64,000 nt of DNA from Opitutaceae bacterium (GCA_015075305.1 JABTUS010000001.1:248001-312000), one strand, 5' to 3'. Shown: positions 44,243-55,276, counted from the stretch's first letter. The notes: generated from the letters alone by a model not told the origin. Translations and numbers: made by a program.

Positions 44243-45040
44243 ATGTCCGACTACCGAGTCCATTGCCAGCCCGTGGCCGTCAGCGCTGCGGAAATTCATC
44301 TCTCGCCGCAGGAATCCCATCATCTCGTGGTGGTGAATCGCGCGTCGGCTGGCGCCCGCGTCGTCGCGTTCGACGGCCACGGACGGGAGTGGGAAACCCA
44401 GCTTGTCAAGGCCGACAAACGCGGCGCGCGCCTCCTGATCCGCGCAACACACACCGCCCCGCCGCTTCCCTGCACGATCGAGCTCGCCCAGGCACTGCCC
44501 AAGGGGACGCTCATGGACTCGATCGTTCAGAAGGCGACGGAACTCGGCGTGCGTCGAATCCATCCGATCCTGAGTGAACGCAGCCAGGTTCACCTCGACG
44601 GCGATCGCCGCGACCGCAAGCACGAGCGTTGGCAGACCAGTGCGCTCGAAGCAGCCAAGCAGTGCGGAAACCCCTGGCTTCCCGAGATCGCGCCCATTGC
44701 AGACATGACGGCTTTCCTCGGGCGTGCGTCGACCCACGATCTCGGCCTGATCGCCTCGTTGCAGCCGGAGGCCCGACCGCTTAAGGTCGTGCTCGAAAAA
44801 CACCGCGAGCACCACGGTCGCATGCCCGAACGGACCATCATCCTCATTGGTCCGGAGGGCGATTTCAGTCCTGATGAACTCTCGGCGGCAAAGGCAGCTG
44901 GGTTTCAAGCCGTGACACTGGGTCCGCTCGTGCTCCGCTGTGAAACCGCCACCGTCGCGGCCATCGCGATTCTCCGCCACGAGCTTCTGTCCGCAAAAGA
45001 AAAGGAGGGCGACCTTGCAGGGTCGCCCTCCGGCATATGA
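44243..45040 (+). CDS. rsmE: 16S rRNA m3U1498 methyltransferase
   Basis: This 265-residue SPOUT-class methyltransferase modifies U1498 of 16S rRNA with SAM. It has an N-terminal PUA-like part (HLSPQESHHLVVVNRASAGA), then QALPKGTLMDSIVQKATELG and IHPILSERSQV, and the knot region ILIGPEGDFSPDELSAAKAA with LGPLVLRCETA. The C-terminal tail (KEKEGDLAGSPSGI) is unlike the family because its codons coincide with a terminator hairpin that serves the opposite strand. Confidence 0.95.
   Translation: MSDYRVHCQPVAVSAAEIHLSPQESHHLVVVNRASAGARVVAFDGHGREWETQLVKADKRGARLLIRATHTAPPLPCTIELAQALPKGTLMDSIVQKATELGVRRIHPILSERSQVHLDGDRRDRKHERWQTSALEAAKQCGNPWLPEIAPIADMTAFLGRASTHDLGLIASLQPEARPLKVVLEKHREHHGRMPERTIILIGPEGDFSPDELSAAKAAGFQAVTLGPLVLRCETATVAAIAILRHELLSAKEKEGDLAGSPSGI
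44993..45030 (-). terminator. terminator of the VPD-CTERM gene, inside the rsmE 3' end
   Basis: GGAGGGCGACC (45003-45013) pairs exactly with GGTCGCCCTCC (45020-45030). On the minus strand the hairpin is followed by TTTTCTTTT. It therefore fits as terminator of the gene at 45066-45800, although it is also the last coding part of rsmE. Confidence 0.8.
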
Positions 45041-45065
45041 AAAACAAATGGCTGGCTGAAAAAAC

Positions 45066-45800
45066 TTACTCGCGACGCCTGCTCAGGCGCCGGATTCCGG
45101 CGATGGCTGCGAGTCCGAGGCCAAGAAGGCCCAGCGTTGACGCCGCATCGGGCACCGAAACGTAGAGCTGCGACTGTTTGTTGTGGCCGCTGTCGTCGGT
45201 GAGATTGAGGACCTTCACTCCGTAGGCGCCATTGGAATCAGCCTTGGCATTGGCGACCGAACCAAAATACGTCACGGCGGCATTTAGAAACACGTTTCCG
45301 CTTCCCGTGCCGTACGAGCCATAACTCGAAATGAGCGGGGTCTCATCTTCAAAGAACCAAAACGCGAGCTGCAGATCGTTGTTACTCGTCTTCCGACCGG
45401 ACCCATAGTCGAATCCGCTCAGGGTGCCACTCGCGAACTGCGAATACAGCCAAGCCGTTCCCATGGATATTGGATCCTGCCCGCCCACGGCCCCACCGCT
45501 GCCGGCCGTGGCCGCACCCGAGATGGTATAATTGTAGGTCGAGCCGGGACTGAAATACTCCGTATACTCCAGGCAAAAGGACTCGAATGTGCCCGCTCCT
45601 CCAACAAGACTTACGGGAGCATAGGCTGAGGTGTCCAAAGACGAATTGCTGATCGTGTAGGAGCCCCCTCCCAAGCCATTGCCGTTTGAGTACGCGTTGG
45701 TTGAAATCTTTAGCGTTGCGCCGATGCCGGTTGATGCGAATGCCGCTGCCATGGCGAGCGCGGCGAAGGACCGTGAGATCTTGAAATGAGAAATGGTCAT
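45066..45800 (-). CDS. VPD-type PEP-CTERM exported protein
   Basis: This 244-residue exported protein has an N-terminal signal peptide (AALAMAAAFASTGIGA) and a low-complexity Gly/Ser/Thr/Asn-rich body with many aromatic residues. Its sorting tail VPDAASTLGLLGLGLAA is followed by a basic end (IRRLSRRRE). This is the VPDxxST variant of PEP-CTERM known from Verrucomicrobia, recognised and cut by an exosortase. The exosortase gene at 55.3-56.2 kb is the obvious partner. The role is probably surface or matrix; a thioester or adhesin function is not visible. Confidence 0.88.
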   Translation of the reverse strand: MTISHFKISRSFAALAMAAAFASTGIGATLKISTNAYSNGNGLGGGSYTISNSSLDTSAYAPVSLVGGAGTFESFCLEYTEYFSPGSTYNYTISGAATAGSGGAVGGQDPISMGTAWLYSQFASGTLSGFDYGSGRKTSNNDLQLAFWFFEDETPLISSYGSYGTGSGNVFLNAAVTYFGSVANAKADSNGAYGVKVLNLTDDSGHNKQSQLYVSVPDAASTLGLLGLGLAAIAGIRRLSRRRE

Positions 45801-46162
45801 GATGGTGGGTGAAGTTGGAATTGCCAGTGACCTCCGAGTAAGCTGGACCGGTGCCAGCTTCAGAATTTCACACGCAGGTTTTGCAAATAGACTCGCATCT
45901 ATTTGATGATAAAAGCTTTGAACAATTGCTAATCCACGGCTAGAATAAATACGTACCGGCGAAATGCCTCACTCCAAATCATGAATGTGTCACGCCACCC
46001 GACGCTTTCCTGGAAACGCGTAAATACTGTGTGAAGAAACAAGACACGTAGTTACACGTAGGGTCCGCTGGGAATTCCGCGCAGTTGCGCCGACCCTCAA
46101 ATCGCCGCCCGACTCAGCCAGTCTTTCGTGGAATTCGTCCCCTGCCCGCCGCTTCGAGAGCG
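45801..46162. other. 362-bp intergenic region
   Basis: It lies upstream of the VPD-CTERM gene and downstream of the KASIII fusion. It is AT-richer than its surroundings between 45880 and 45960 and probably holds the promoter of the VPD-CTERM gene. I see no RNA gene or repeat in it. Short open frames on both strands are not convincing. Confidence 0.5.
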
Positions 46163-47782
46163 CTACCAAACCAGCAGGCCGCCCGCAAACGTCAGGCCCG
46201 CCCCCACGCTGCAGAAAATGATGCGGTCGCCGGGCTGGAAAATACCTTCCTGCGCCGCCCACCCGAGCGCCATGGAGACCGAAGCCCCGCTCGTGTTTCC
46301 ATAGCGAGAAATCGTCATCACGACCCTTTCGAATGGAATGCCGATGCGCTTGCTGACGGCCCGAAGGATTCTCTCATTCGCCTGATGGGGCACCACCCAC
46401 GCAATATCGTCCGGCGCAAGCCCGTGCCGCTTCAGCGTCGCCTCTATCTGATCCGCAAACCCCACCACGGCGCTCTTGAAAACCAGCGCACCGTTCATCT
46501 GAAGGTAGAAGTCCGCCTGGTCCGCTCCGCCCGGGGCAAGAAACGGCCGCTTCGCCCCCCCTCCGCGGCGCTGAATCGCGGCGAATTGCGTCGCGTCTCC
46601 CGAAAGGGCCATGCGGTGCAGCCGGTGTCCACCCGGAGCGTCGGTCAGAATGGCCGCCCCGGCACCATCTCCAAACAGGAACGCAGTCTCATGATCCTTG
46701 GGATTCGTGATCCGGGAAAGCAGCTCCGCCGTCACCACAATGATATGGCGCGCCGTACCACCGCGTATGAAGGACCGCCCAATCTCAAGCGCATACAGCC
46801 ATCCCGAACACGCGGCATTGATGTCAAACGCCAGCGCCTTCGGGATGCCCAGGTGCATCGCAAGCGCCGAAGCCATGGACGGCACGGGCTGGTCCGGGAT
46901 GATCGTCGCAAGAATGATTCCATCGATCTGCTCGACGGACATCCCCGCCTGCTCCAGCGCATGCTTCACCGCCGTCGCCGCAAGGCTCGTCGCCGTCTCA
47001 TCGTCGCTCGCATACCGGCGTTCCTTGATCCCCGTCAGTCTGAGCATCTCCTCCTCCGTGCGATCGGGAAACGCCCGCAGGATCTCGCTCGTCGGCCGGA
47101 TGTTCTGGGGAACCGCGTACCCCACCCCGGCAATGCACACGGTCTCAGCCGCACAGGAAGCATCCATCGCAGGCTCCACTGCCGGCTTCGCAACACCCCT
47201 GACCGGCACCTGCGCAAGGTACCGGGTGACATCGTCACCCGAAATTCTGCCACCAGGTCCGGTGGCCTGTATACCGGACACCGACGCCGGATCCAGCCCG
47301 GCTTCCTGCACAAGTTTCAACGCCCGGGGAGTCCATTGAGCCCCATTCACTTGCGGCGCGGGGATGGCTGTTGGAGCCCGGCGCACGGGCGCAGGCGACA
47401 CCGAAACCGCAGCCACCGTTGGAGCATGCGTCACCGCGGTCTTGATCGTCTGCGATGGTGCGGCCGCCGTCCCATGGCCGGCCGGAACCACAGCCTCGAT
47501 CGGATCCGTCGATTCAAGGTGCTTCATCGCAATGTCACCCGTCGAAATCTTCAGAAACGGACCGTTGGTCGGAACAATATCACCCGCACGGCAGCGCACG
47601 GCCACGATCTGGCCGTCGCACGGCGCCTCATACTCGAAAACCGACTTGTCGCTCTCCAGTTCGGCTATCTTTTCGCCCTTGGCGATCCTGGAGCCGGGAA
47701 CCACCTTGACATCAATCACGGTGAGCTCGCTGACAGTAGCCCCCATGGAGGGCATCGGTACATCGATAAGAAACGTTTCCAT
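46163..47782 (-). CDS. lipoyl domain - E3-binding domain - KASIII (FabH-like) fusion
   Basis: This 539-residue protein has three parts. Residues 1-82 form a biotinyl/lipoyl domain with the attachment Lys46 in LESDKSVFEYEAP. Residues 85-148 are an Ala/Pro-rich swinging linker. Residues 150-189 form a peripheral-subunit-binding (E3-binding) domain (TPRALKLVQEAGLDPASVSG, TGPGGRISGDDVTRYL). Residues 214-539 form a complete FabH-type ketoacyl synthase III with Cys325 (INAACSGWLY), His466 (VVPHQANERIL) and Asn496 (SRYGNTSGASV). The first two are normally the N-terminus of E2 acyltransferases of 2-oxoacid dehydrogenases, here with the catalytic domain replaced by KASIII. It could channel an acyl-lipoyl group into a condensation with malonyl-ACP. 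The domains are clear; the pathway is inference. Confidence 0.88.
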   Translation of the reverse strand: METFLIDVPMPSMGATVSELTVIDVKVVPGSRIAKGEKIAELESDKSVFEYEAPCDGQIVAVRCRAGDIVPTNGPFLKISTGDIAMKHLESTDPIEAVVPAGHGTAAAPSQTIKTAVTHAPTVAAVSVSPAPVRRAPTAIPAPQVNGAQWTPRALKLVQEAGLDPASVSGIQATGPGGRISGDDVTRYLAQVPVRGVAKPAVEPAMDASCAAETVCIAGVGYAVPQNIRPTSEILRAFPDRTEEEMLRLTGIKERRYASDDETATSLAATAVKHALEQAGMSVEQIDGIILATIIPDQPVPSMASALAMHLGIPKALAFDINAACSGWLYALEIGRSFIRGGTARHIIVVTAELLSRITNPKDHETAFLFGDGAGAAILTDAPGGHRLHRMALSGDATQFAAIQRRGGGAKRPFLAPGGADQADFYLQMNGALVFKSAVVGFADQIEATLKRHGLAPDDIAWVVPHQANERILRAVSKRIGIPFERVVMTISRYGNTSGASVSMALGWAAQEGIFQPGDRIIFCSVGAGLTFAGGLLVW

Positions 47783-47861
47783 GCTCGCTGGTATTCTTGG
47801 TAACGTGGCGCTCCCGGAGAGCCGGTCAATTCCGGTGACTGGGTCGCAAACGGTACCTGTA

Positions 47862-48656
47862 TCAGCCGCGAACGCTGTGCCAAACTCCGAGGCACCGCGA
47901 GATCAATTCCGGCAAATGATTGATCTGAATCATGTTGGGACCATCACTAATGGCATGGTCAGGATCGGGGTGGGTTTCCACAAAAAGCCCGTCCGCCCCC
48001 GCGGCCAGCGCCGCCATTGCAAGCGGCGGTACAAATTCGCGCTGTCCGCCACTTTTCCCCCCAGCCGCACCCGGAAGCTGCACGGCATGCGTGGCATCGA
48101 AAATCGCAGGACACCCATTTGTCTTGAGAATGCCGAACGATCGCATGTCCACCACGAGATTCTGATAACCAAATGTGGTGCCACGCTCCGTCTGCCAAAT
48201 TTCGCCCGCACCGCCCTCCCTCAGCTTGGCAACGACGTGGGTCATTTCCTGCGGCGACAGGAACTGCCCCTTCTTCACATTGACCACCCGCCCTGTGCCC
48301 GCCGCCGCCAGCAGTAGATCAGTCTGGCGACACAGGAAGGCGGGGATCTGCACGGCATCACAGACCGCCGCGACCGGCGCCACCTGATGGCTCTCGTGCA
48401 CGTCGGTGATGATGGGAAACACATAGTCCTTCCGCATCAGGGCCAGCAGTCTCAGGCCCTCGTCCATCCCCGTGCCCCGCTCACCGGCGAGTGACGTGCG
48501 GTTGGCCTTGTCGAAGGATCCCTTGAAAACAATGTTCAGCTCGTGGTGTTTCTCCCGCAGGCGCACGAGCGTCTCGGCAACCGCGCGGCAGACGGACTCG
48601 TTCTCAAGCGAACAGGGGCCCGCGATCAGCAGCAGGCGTTTGGTGTCGAAAAGCAT
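47862..48656 (-). CDS. kdsA: 3-deoxy-8-phosphooctulonate synthase
   Basis: This 264-residue enzyme condenses phosphoenolpyruvate and arabinose-5-phosphate to Kdo-8-phosphate for lipopolysaccharide inner core. It shows [12 protein letters not shown], the substrate loop [34 protein letters not shown] and the C-terminal [20 protein letters not shown] / [17 protein letters not shown]. It starts 6 bp after pyrG ends, a pairing seen in many Gram-negative bacteria. The Cys in the GPCS motif is kept. Confidence 0.96.
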   Translation of the reverse strand: MLFDTKRLLLIAGPCSLENESVCRAVAETLVRLREKHHELNIVFKGSFDKANRTSLAGERGTGMDEGLRLLALMRKDYVFPIITDVHESHQVAPVAAVCDAVQIPAFLCRQTDLLLAAAGTGRVVNVKKGQFLSPQEMTHVVAKLREGGAGEIWQTERGTTFGYQNLVVDMRSFGILKTNGCPAIFDATHAVQLPGAAGGKSGGQREFVPPLAMAALAAGADGLFVETHPDPDHAISDGPNMIQINHLPELISRCLGVWHSVRG

Positions 48657-48662
48657 GGCGGA

Positions 48663-50294
<1,632 letters not shown>

Positions 50295-50372
50295 TTAACC
50301 GGGCCGGTCCGACAGGGGCAAGAAAAAGCCCGGAATTCTGTCGCGGGCCCGGCCACGCCCCCGCCCGCAACC

Positions 50373-50564
50373 TCACCCGATCAGTGCGGCAGCCATCAGC
50401 GCCACCAACCCGATCACGGCGACAATCGCCAGAGTCCAGAGGCTCCACTTCAAAACCTTGGACAGAATCCACAAGATGCCAATGCCTGCCAGGATCAAAC
50501 AGGGCACAACAAACCAGCGCGGGTAGGCCGAGAGTGCATCCAGCATCGCCGCAGAAAAGATCAT
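50373..50564 (-). CDS. small membrane protein, function unknown
   Basis: This 63-residue protein has two membrane helices (FVVPCLILAGIGILWIL and TLAIVAVIGLVALMAAAL) separated by a short basic loop (SKVLKWS). No family is recognised. It lies 87 bp upstream of pyrG on the same strand. The open frame is clean and the composition is clearly membrane-like, but expression is not certain. Confidence 0.5.
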   Translation of the reverse strand: MIFSAAMLDALSAYPRWFVVPCLILAGIGILWILSKVLKWSLWTLAIVAVIGLVALMAAALIG

Positions 50565-50661
50565 CCTGGCGATTGAACGCCGCGCCTCTCATTTCGCCAG
50601 CCAAATGCCCCGCGGATTAGTCGCTTGCCCCTCACCCGCTCAACCGGGCACGCTGCGAATA

Positions 50662-51720
50662 ATGCAATCATCTGGTTCCGCACGCTCGCACTTCGATCTC
50701 ATCGGGGTCGGCTCGCCCATCATGGATCTTATGGCGCCCATTCCTGACGCTTTCCTCAGGCGGGTCGCCGGAGAAAAGGGCGGCATGGTGCTCGTCAATG
50801 ACGCGGAAATGCAGTCGATCCTTCAAATGCTGCCGACAGCCCCGGCGCAGTCGACGGGCGGCTCGGCCGCGAACGTGACCTTCAATGCGAGCCGTCTCGG
50901 CCTGCGCACAACCTTTCTCGGAAAACTGGGAAACGATGCCGTTGCGCGGCGCTACCGTTCGGAATTCGAGGGCGCCGGCGTTGACGGATCCCGCTTCAAG
51001 CAGGGCGACCAGGCCAATGCCCGGTGTCTGGCCATGGTGACTCCGGACGCGCAGCGCACGCTGCGCACCGACTTGGGGGCCGCCCTGACGCTGGCCCCGG
51101 AGGAGATTCGCGTGTCAGACTTCGCAGGCTGCCGGCATGCGCACATCGAGGGCTACCTGGCTTTCAATCGAGCACTCGCGGAAAGCGCCCTGGCGGCGGC
51201 CCGCGGGGCCGGAAGCACCGTCAGTTTCGACCTCTCCTCCTTTGAAGTCGTGGGTGCCACGCGCGACTGGCTTTTTTCCCAGTTCAAGCACGGGATCGAT
51301 GTCGTGTTCGCCAACGAGGACGAAATTCGCGCCCTGTTTCCCTCCCGCGCCACGGCAACCTACGACGACCTTGCCAGGGAACTCGGTTCACTCGGGGTCC
51401 TGGCCGCGGTCAAAGTCGGCGCCGACGGCGCATGGCTGGCGCAGAATGGTTCGATCGAACGCATCGAGCCGGTGCGCGTGCCCGATGTCGTCGACACCAA
51501 CGGCGCGGGCGATGCCTGGGCCGCGGGTTTTCTCTACGGCTACCTGCACGGCTGGCCGCACCGCCGCAGCGGCGCCCTCGCATCCCACATGGGAGCCGAA
51601 ACCGTCCGCCACATGGGCCCCATCATCCCCTCGACCCATTGGTCTGAAGTAAAGACCCGCGGACTTTCACCCGCCGCCGTCCGATCCCCGACCGAATTGG
51701 AGGGGCACGCTCCGTCGTGA
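50662..51720 (+). CDS. adenosine-kinase-like PfkB sugar kinase, tail from a repeat
   Basis: This is a 352-residue PfkB-family kinase. Substrate binding is seen in LIGVGSPIMDLMA and the GG switch STGGSAANVTFNAS. The middle has GKLGNDAVARRY, NEDEIRALFP and VKVGADGAWLA. The ATP site and catalytic base lie in VVDTNGAGDAWAAGFLYGYL. The pattern fits adenosine kinase-like enzymes best. The ATG at 50662 is used. The family-like sequence ends near STHWSEVK. The last codons, LEGHAPS and the stop, are the first bases of a dispersed MITE-like repeat (51699-51845), so the element has replaced the original end of the gene. Confidence 0.88.
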   Translation: MQSSGSARSHFDLIGVGSPIMDLMAPIPDAFLRRVAGEKGGMVLVNDAEMQSILQMLPTAPAQSTGGSAANVTFNASRLGLRTTFLGKLGNDAVARRYRSEFEGAGVDGSRFKQGDQANARCLAMVTPDAQRTLRTDLGAALTLAPEEIRVSDFAGCRHAHIEGYLAFNRALAESALAAARGAGSTVSFDLSSFEVVGATRDWLFSQFKHGIDVVFANEDEIRALFPSRATATYDDLARELGSLGVLAAVKVGADGAWLAQNGSIERIEPVRVPDVVDTNGAGDAWAAGFLYGYLHGWPHRRSGALASHMGAETVRHMGPIIPSTHWSEVKTRGLSPAAVRSPTELEGHAPS

Positions 51721-51845
51721 CCAGGGGACGCGCTTCGCGCTACAACGCCGGCTGATTCTTCATTCGATCCATCAATTCACGACGCCGCTCCAAATTCCGA
51801 TTTTCGTACAATCATCGATCCGGTCACGACGAAGCGTGCCCCTCC
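51699..51845. repeat. MITE-like element, copy 1
   Basis: A 147-bp element. Its left end GGAGGGGCACGC-tccgtcgtgacc (51699-51722) is the inverted repeat of its right end (51822-51845) with one or two mismatches. The inner part contains attcgatccatcaattcacg and atcatcgatccgg. Two further copies are at 60826-60972 and 62131-62276. The left end forms the stop of the kinase gene. Confidence 0.8.
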
Positions 51846-52033
51846 AATCTACAAAAAAATTCCTTCTCCGCGTGCTCCGCGGCTCCGCGTGAAACTTTCC
51901 GTCTCCGTTATGCATCACCCGTCCCCTGGTCACGACAAAGCGTGCCCCTCCAGTTGGCAAAAGTCCCCCTCCCTCCGCGTCCCCGCGCCTCCGCGTTTAA
52001 CCCCTCCGATCTCCGCCTCCCGACTCCCTGCAC
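51846..52033. repeat. CTCCGCG arrays with one 24-bp unit
   Basis: Two stretches of CTCCGCG-type repeats (about 51864-51893 and 51974-52000) flank a reverse copy of the 24-bp unit at 51928-51951. There is no gene here. The region ends at the stop of the TPR lipoprotein gene. Confidence 0.75.
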
Positions 52034-55000
52034 CTATTCCCCATCCTTGATCCGCAGACGTTCGATCCGCTTCCGCGCGTCCTCCGCAAGCTCGGACGAC
52101 AGCCCGCCGAGTTGCACCGCGGTCTCCAGCGCGGTCCTTGCCGAATCCCGGCTTCCCACTCCTTGCCGGGTCACACCCAGGTAGTACCACAGCTTCGCGT
52201 CGCTCTTGTTCGCCTCGACCGCACGCTCCAGCAGCGGCAGCGCCACCTGGTAGCGGCCAAGGCGCGCCGTTGAAAGCGCGAGCACCTTCACCAGCGCGAG
52301 ATCACCATGATAAACATCCAGCGCCTGCGAGGCGATTTTGACCACCCGGTCATCGTTCTTCTCCGACTGCCTCGCCAGAAAGAGCGCAAGCTCACGCTTC
52401 GCCGGCGCAAAATCCGGATAGAGCTTCAGCACGGTCTCAAGCGCCTGAGCCGTCTCCCCAGCCTCCCCCGCACCCGCCACCACCATCAGCGACGGCACAT
52501 CCTCCGGATGGCTCCTCAATCGGACCCGCGCCAGAGCGACAACCGACGCCGCGTACGGCGCACCGCCGGCTTGGGCGCGAATCAGTTCCACCTGCTCCTC
52601 CAGGTCCTTCGTCGGTGAACGCGCCGCCACAACCGCAAAAACCCGAAGCGCATCCTCGATTCTTCCCTGGCTGTAGGCGGCCCGCGCGGCATCCAGCGCG
52701 ATCGAGGGATCGGTGGCGCGCTGCCGAAAGGCGTCCTGCAGCAGCGTGCTGGCCCAGGTAAAATCGCCCGAGGCGAAGGCCAGCCTCCCCAGCAGGGCAA
52801 GGGCATCAACGCTCTCCGGCATCAGGGTCCGCGCGTCACGCGCATAATCCAGAGCACGGGACGTGTTGCCGCGCGCAAACTCCGCCCGCGCAAGCCCCAT
52901 CTGGGCGAGCCCGTTCTGGGGACTCGACAGCGCCGCCTCATGGTAGCTCTCCATCGCCTGATCGGGCTGCCCGCGCGCGAGAGCAAAATCTCCGCGCGTG
53001 ATCAGCGCAAGCGGATCCGACGGGTGTGCCGCGAGCCGCGCCCGCAGCACCGCGTCATCCGCCTTTTCCGCCCCGCCGGCCCTCAGCTCAAGTATTGAAA
53101 TCCTGGATACCGCATCCTCCCTTCCGTCCGCCGCCAGGCCGAGCCGCACCGCCTGCGACAGCTCCGCCAGCGCCTCCTTCTCGCTGCCAAGGAGATACAG
53201 GACCATGCCCAGCCGGTGATGCGCCTCCGCCGCGGCCGGCGACTTCGCCGCGCTTTCGCGCAGCATCGCCAGCGCCAGTTTGTATTCACCTTTCCGATAC
53301 AGGATCCAGCCCAGCGTGTCGGCGACCGACGCATCGCCCGGCAGCAGCTCGCGGGCGCGCCGCGCGAGTTCGTAGGCGCGCTCCAGCTCCTTCGTGTGCT
53401 TCTCCAGGAGGCACGCGAGGTTGTTCAGGGCGGGTGCCGCATTGGGCACCGCCTGGATCAGGTTCTCATACGCCTTCCTGGCGCTGCCGATGTCGCCGCG
53501 CTTTTCATAAAGTGACGCCAGCAGCATCGCCGCGCCTTCGTCGCGCGGATTCAACGCCACCACCTCGACCAGGCTCGCGATCGCCAGATCCTGCCTGTCC
53601 GTGTCCAGATACAGGCGGGCCAGCAGGACATGCGCCAGCGAAGACTTCGGATCCAGCATCACCGCCTGCTTCAACTGCTCCTCGGCCCGCGCCGGATCCC
53701 TTCGGATGAGATTCAGCTTTCCGAGCGTGGTGCGGAGCCCCGCCACATCCGGTCTTCGCCGGACCTCGGCCTGCACCCGCGCCACCGCCTGCTCGAGATG
53801 GCGGTCCTGCACGTCGAGGATGACGAGTTCGTCGAGCGCGCGCACCGAGTTCGGATCACGGATGAGCGCCTGCTCGAACGCCGCGCGGGCCTCGACCGGG
53901 CGGTTCAACTGCCGCAGCAGCTCGCCGCGCAGGTAGGCCACTGCTTCACGATTCGGATGGTAGCGCTCCAGCGTCTCGCAGGTCTCCAGCGCGGCGGACA
54001 GGTTCTTCTGCGCGCGCCAGGCGTCGACGAGCAGGAAGAGCGCGTCCCCGTTTGCCGGCTGTTTTTCCAGCAGACCGGTCAGGAGTTTGCCGGCCATCAC
54101 AGCCTCACCCTGGTTCAGGTGCACGCGCGCCTTGAGCAGGATGGCGTCCCAGTACTCCGGGTTCGCTTCGATCGCGAGGTGCAGGCTGTCGAGGGCGCGC
54201 GCCGGATCACCCTTGGCAAGAAAAACCCGGGCCGCCTCAAAGTGCGCCTCGGGCGAATTCGGATACATGCGCGTCAGAAGATCCACATCGACGCCAGCCT
54301 TGTCCGGGCGCCCTTCCGCGAGATAGATCCGGCTCCTCACCAGCAGTGCTTCCGGATGGTTGGGCACACGGGTCAGAATCGGCTGGAGCACCTTCTCCGC
54401 CTCCGCGTACTGCCCCTCCTTCGCCATGACATCGGCCAGCCGCAGGACCGCCGGCACGTAGTCCGGTGCCTGCTTGATCACGTCCTCCAATATGCGGCGC
54501 GCACCAGGCACATCGCCCGAGCGCGCCTTGAACAGCGCATACTGCAGCGTTTTCGGAGACCTCGGTCCGGCGAGCTCAGACGCCCGGGCAAACTCGCGCT
54601 CCGCCTGCGCCGTTTGTTCCCTGGCAACATGCAGCGCCGCCAGTGCCGAGTGCGCGGGGGCGAAGGCGTCGTCGATTTCCACCGCCTTCGTCAGCGCCTG
54701 CAGCGCGTCCCCGGGTTTGCCCTCCTTCGCCAGAAGAATCCCGCGCGCCGCCCACGCCGCGGCACTCGACTCCCTGCCCTCACCCGCCCGGTCGAGGCGG
54801 TCCATGACCTTCCTGATCTCGTCCGGGGTCGACGCGCACTCCGCAAGCATCACGATGGCCTCCGGGTGGCCCGGATCCTGTTCCAGAATCTTCTCCGCTT
54901 CAGTGGCCGCCTGGGTGCGGTTGCCCACGGAGAGCAGCAGCGAGGCGAGTTTGGCACGGGAGGTCAGATCCTTTCCATTGATCTCAATGGCCCGCGCAAG

Positions 55001-55255
55001 ATATGGCAGCGCGCGCCCGAGCTGTCCCTGTTCGAAATAAATCAGCCCCAGTTTTCCCAGTGGATCGCCCGCCTTGGGGTCGAGCCTGAGCACATTCAGA
55101 TACTCGATCTCGGCGCGATCCAGCCTGCCCTCCGCGAGATACTCCTCCGCACGCCGCGTGTGGCTCGCCTTGCGCGACTCCACGGAACAGCCCGCGACAA
55201 GCAGCAGTGCCACGCACACCCCCAGAAACGAAATGCCTGTTTGTCGATTCAGCAC
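52034..55255 (-). CDS. PrsT-like TPR lipoprotein of the exosortase system
   Basis: This 1073-residue lipoprotein has a signal and lipobox ending in LLLVAGC (Cys23), followed by about 25 TPR units over nearly the whole length (for example LDRAEIEYLNVLRLDPKAGD and YAEAEKVLQPILTRVPNHPE). Length and layout match the PEP-CTERM-associated TPR lipoproteins (PrsT, TIGR02917 type). Such proteins accompany exosortase and exopolysaccharide genes. It would sit in the envelope and scaffold export or assembly. It starts 21 bp after the exosortase gene ends, so the two form an operon. A long antisense open frame is a shadow. Confidence 0.87.
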   Translation of the reverse strand: MLNRQTGISFLGVCVALLLVAGCSVESRKASHTRRAEEYLAEGRLDRAEIEYLNVLRLDPKAGDPLGKLGLIYFEQGQLGRALPYLARAIEINGKDLTSRAKLASLLLSVGNRTQAATEAEKILEQDPGHPEAIVMLAECASTPDEIRKVMDRLDRAGEGRESSAAAWAARGILLAKEGKPGDALQALTKAVEIDDAFAPAHSALAALHVAREQTAQAEREFARASELAGPRSPKTLQYALFKARSGDVPGARRILEDVIKQAPDYVPAVLRLADVMAKEGQYAEAEKVLQPILTRVPNHPEALLVRSRIYLAEGRPDKAGVDVDLLTRMYPNSPEAHFEAARVFLAKGDPARALDSLHLAIEANPEYWDAILLKARVHLNQGEAVMAGKLLTGLLEKQPANGDALFLLVDAWRAQKNLSAALETCETLERYHPNREAVAYLRGELLRQLNRPVEARAAFEQALIRDPNSVRALDELVILDVQDRHLEQAVARVQAEVRRRPDVAGLRTTLGKLNLIRRDPARAEEQLKQAVMLDPKSSLAHVLLARLYLDTDRQDLAIASLVEVVALNPRDEGAAMLLASLYEKRGDIGSARKAYENLIQAVPNAAPALNNLACLLEKHTKELERAYELARRARELLPGDASVADTLGWILYRKGEYKLALAMLRESAAKSPAAAEAHHRLGMVLYLLGSEKEALAELSQAVRLGLAADGREDAVSRISILELRAGGAEKADDAVLRARLAAHPSDPLALITRGDFALARGQPDQAMESYHEAALSSPQNGLAQMGLARAEFARGNTSRALDYARDARTLMPESVDALALLGRLAFASGDFTWASTLLQDAFRQRATDPSIALDAARAAYSQGRIEDALRVFAVVAARSPTKDLEEQVELIRAQAGGAPYAASVVALARVRLRSHPEDVPSLMVVAGAGEAGETAQALETVLKLYPDFAPAKRELALFLARQSEKNDDRVVKIASQALDVYHGDLALVKVLALSTARLGRYQVALPLLERAVEANKSDAKLWYYLGVTRQGVGSRDSARTALETAVQLGGLSSELAEDARKRIERLRIKDGE

Positions 55256-55276
55256 GGATATCGGAGTTCAACAGCC

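Noticed and set aside
46085-47803. 572-codon plus-strand open frame
   Set aside because: It is antisense to the lipoyl-KASIII fusion, Arg/His-rich and without a domain.
51864-51999. possible CRISPR array
   Set aside because: The CTCCGCG stretches are short, imperfect and without spacers of even length, and no cas gene is present.
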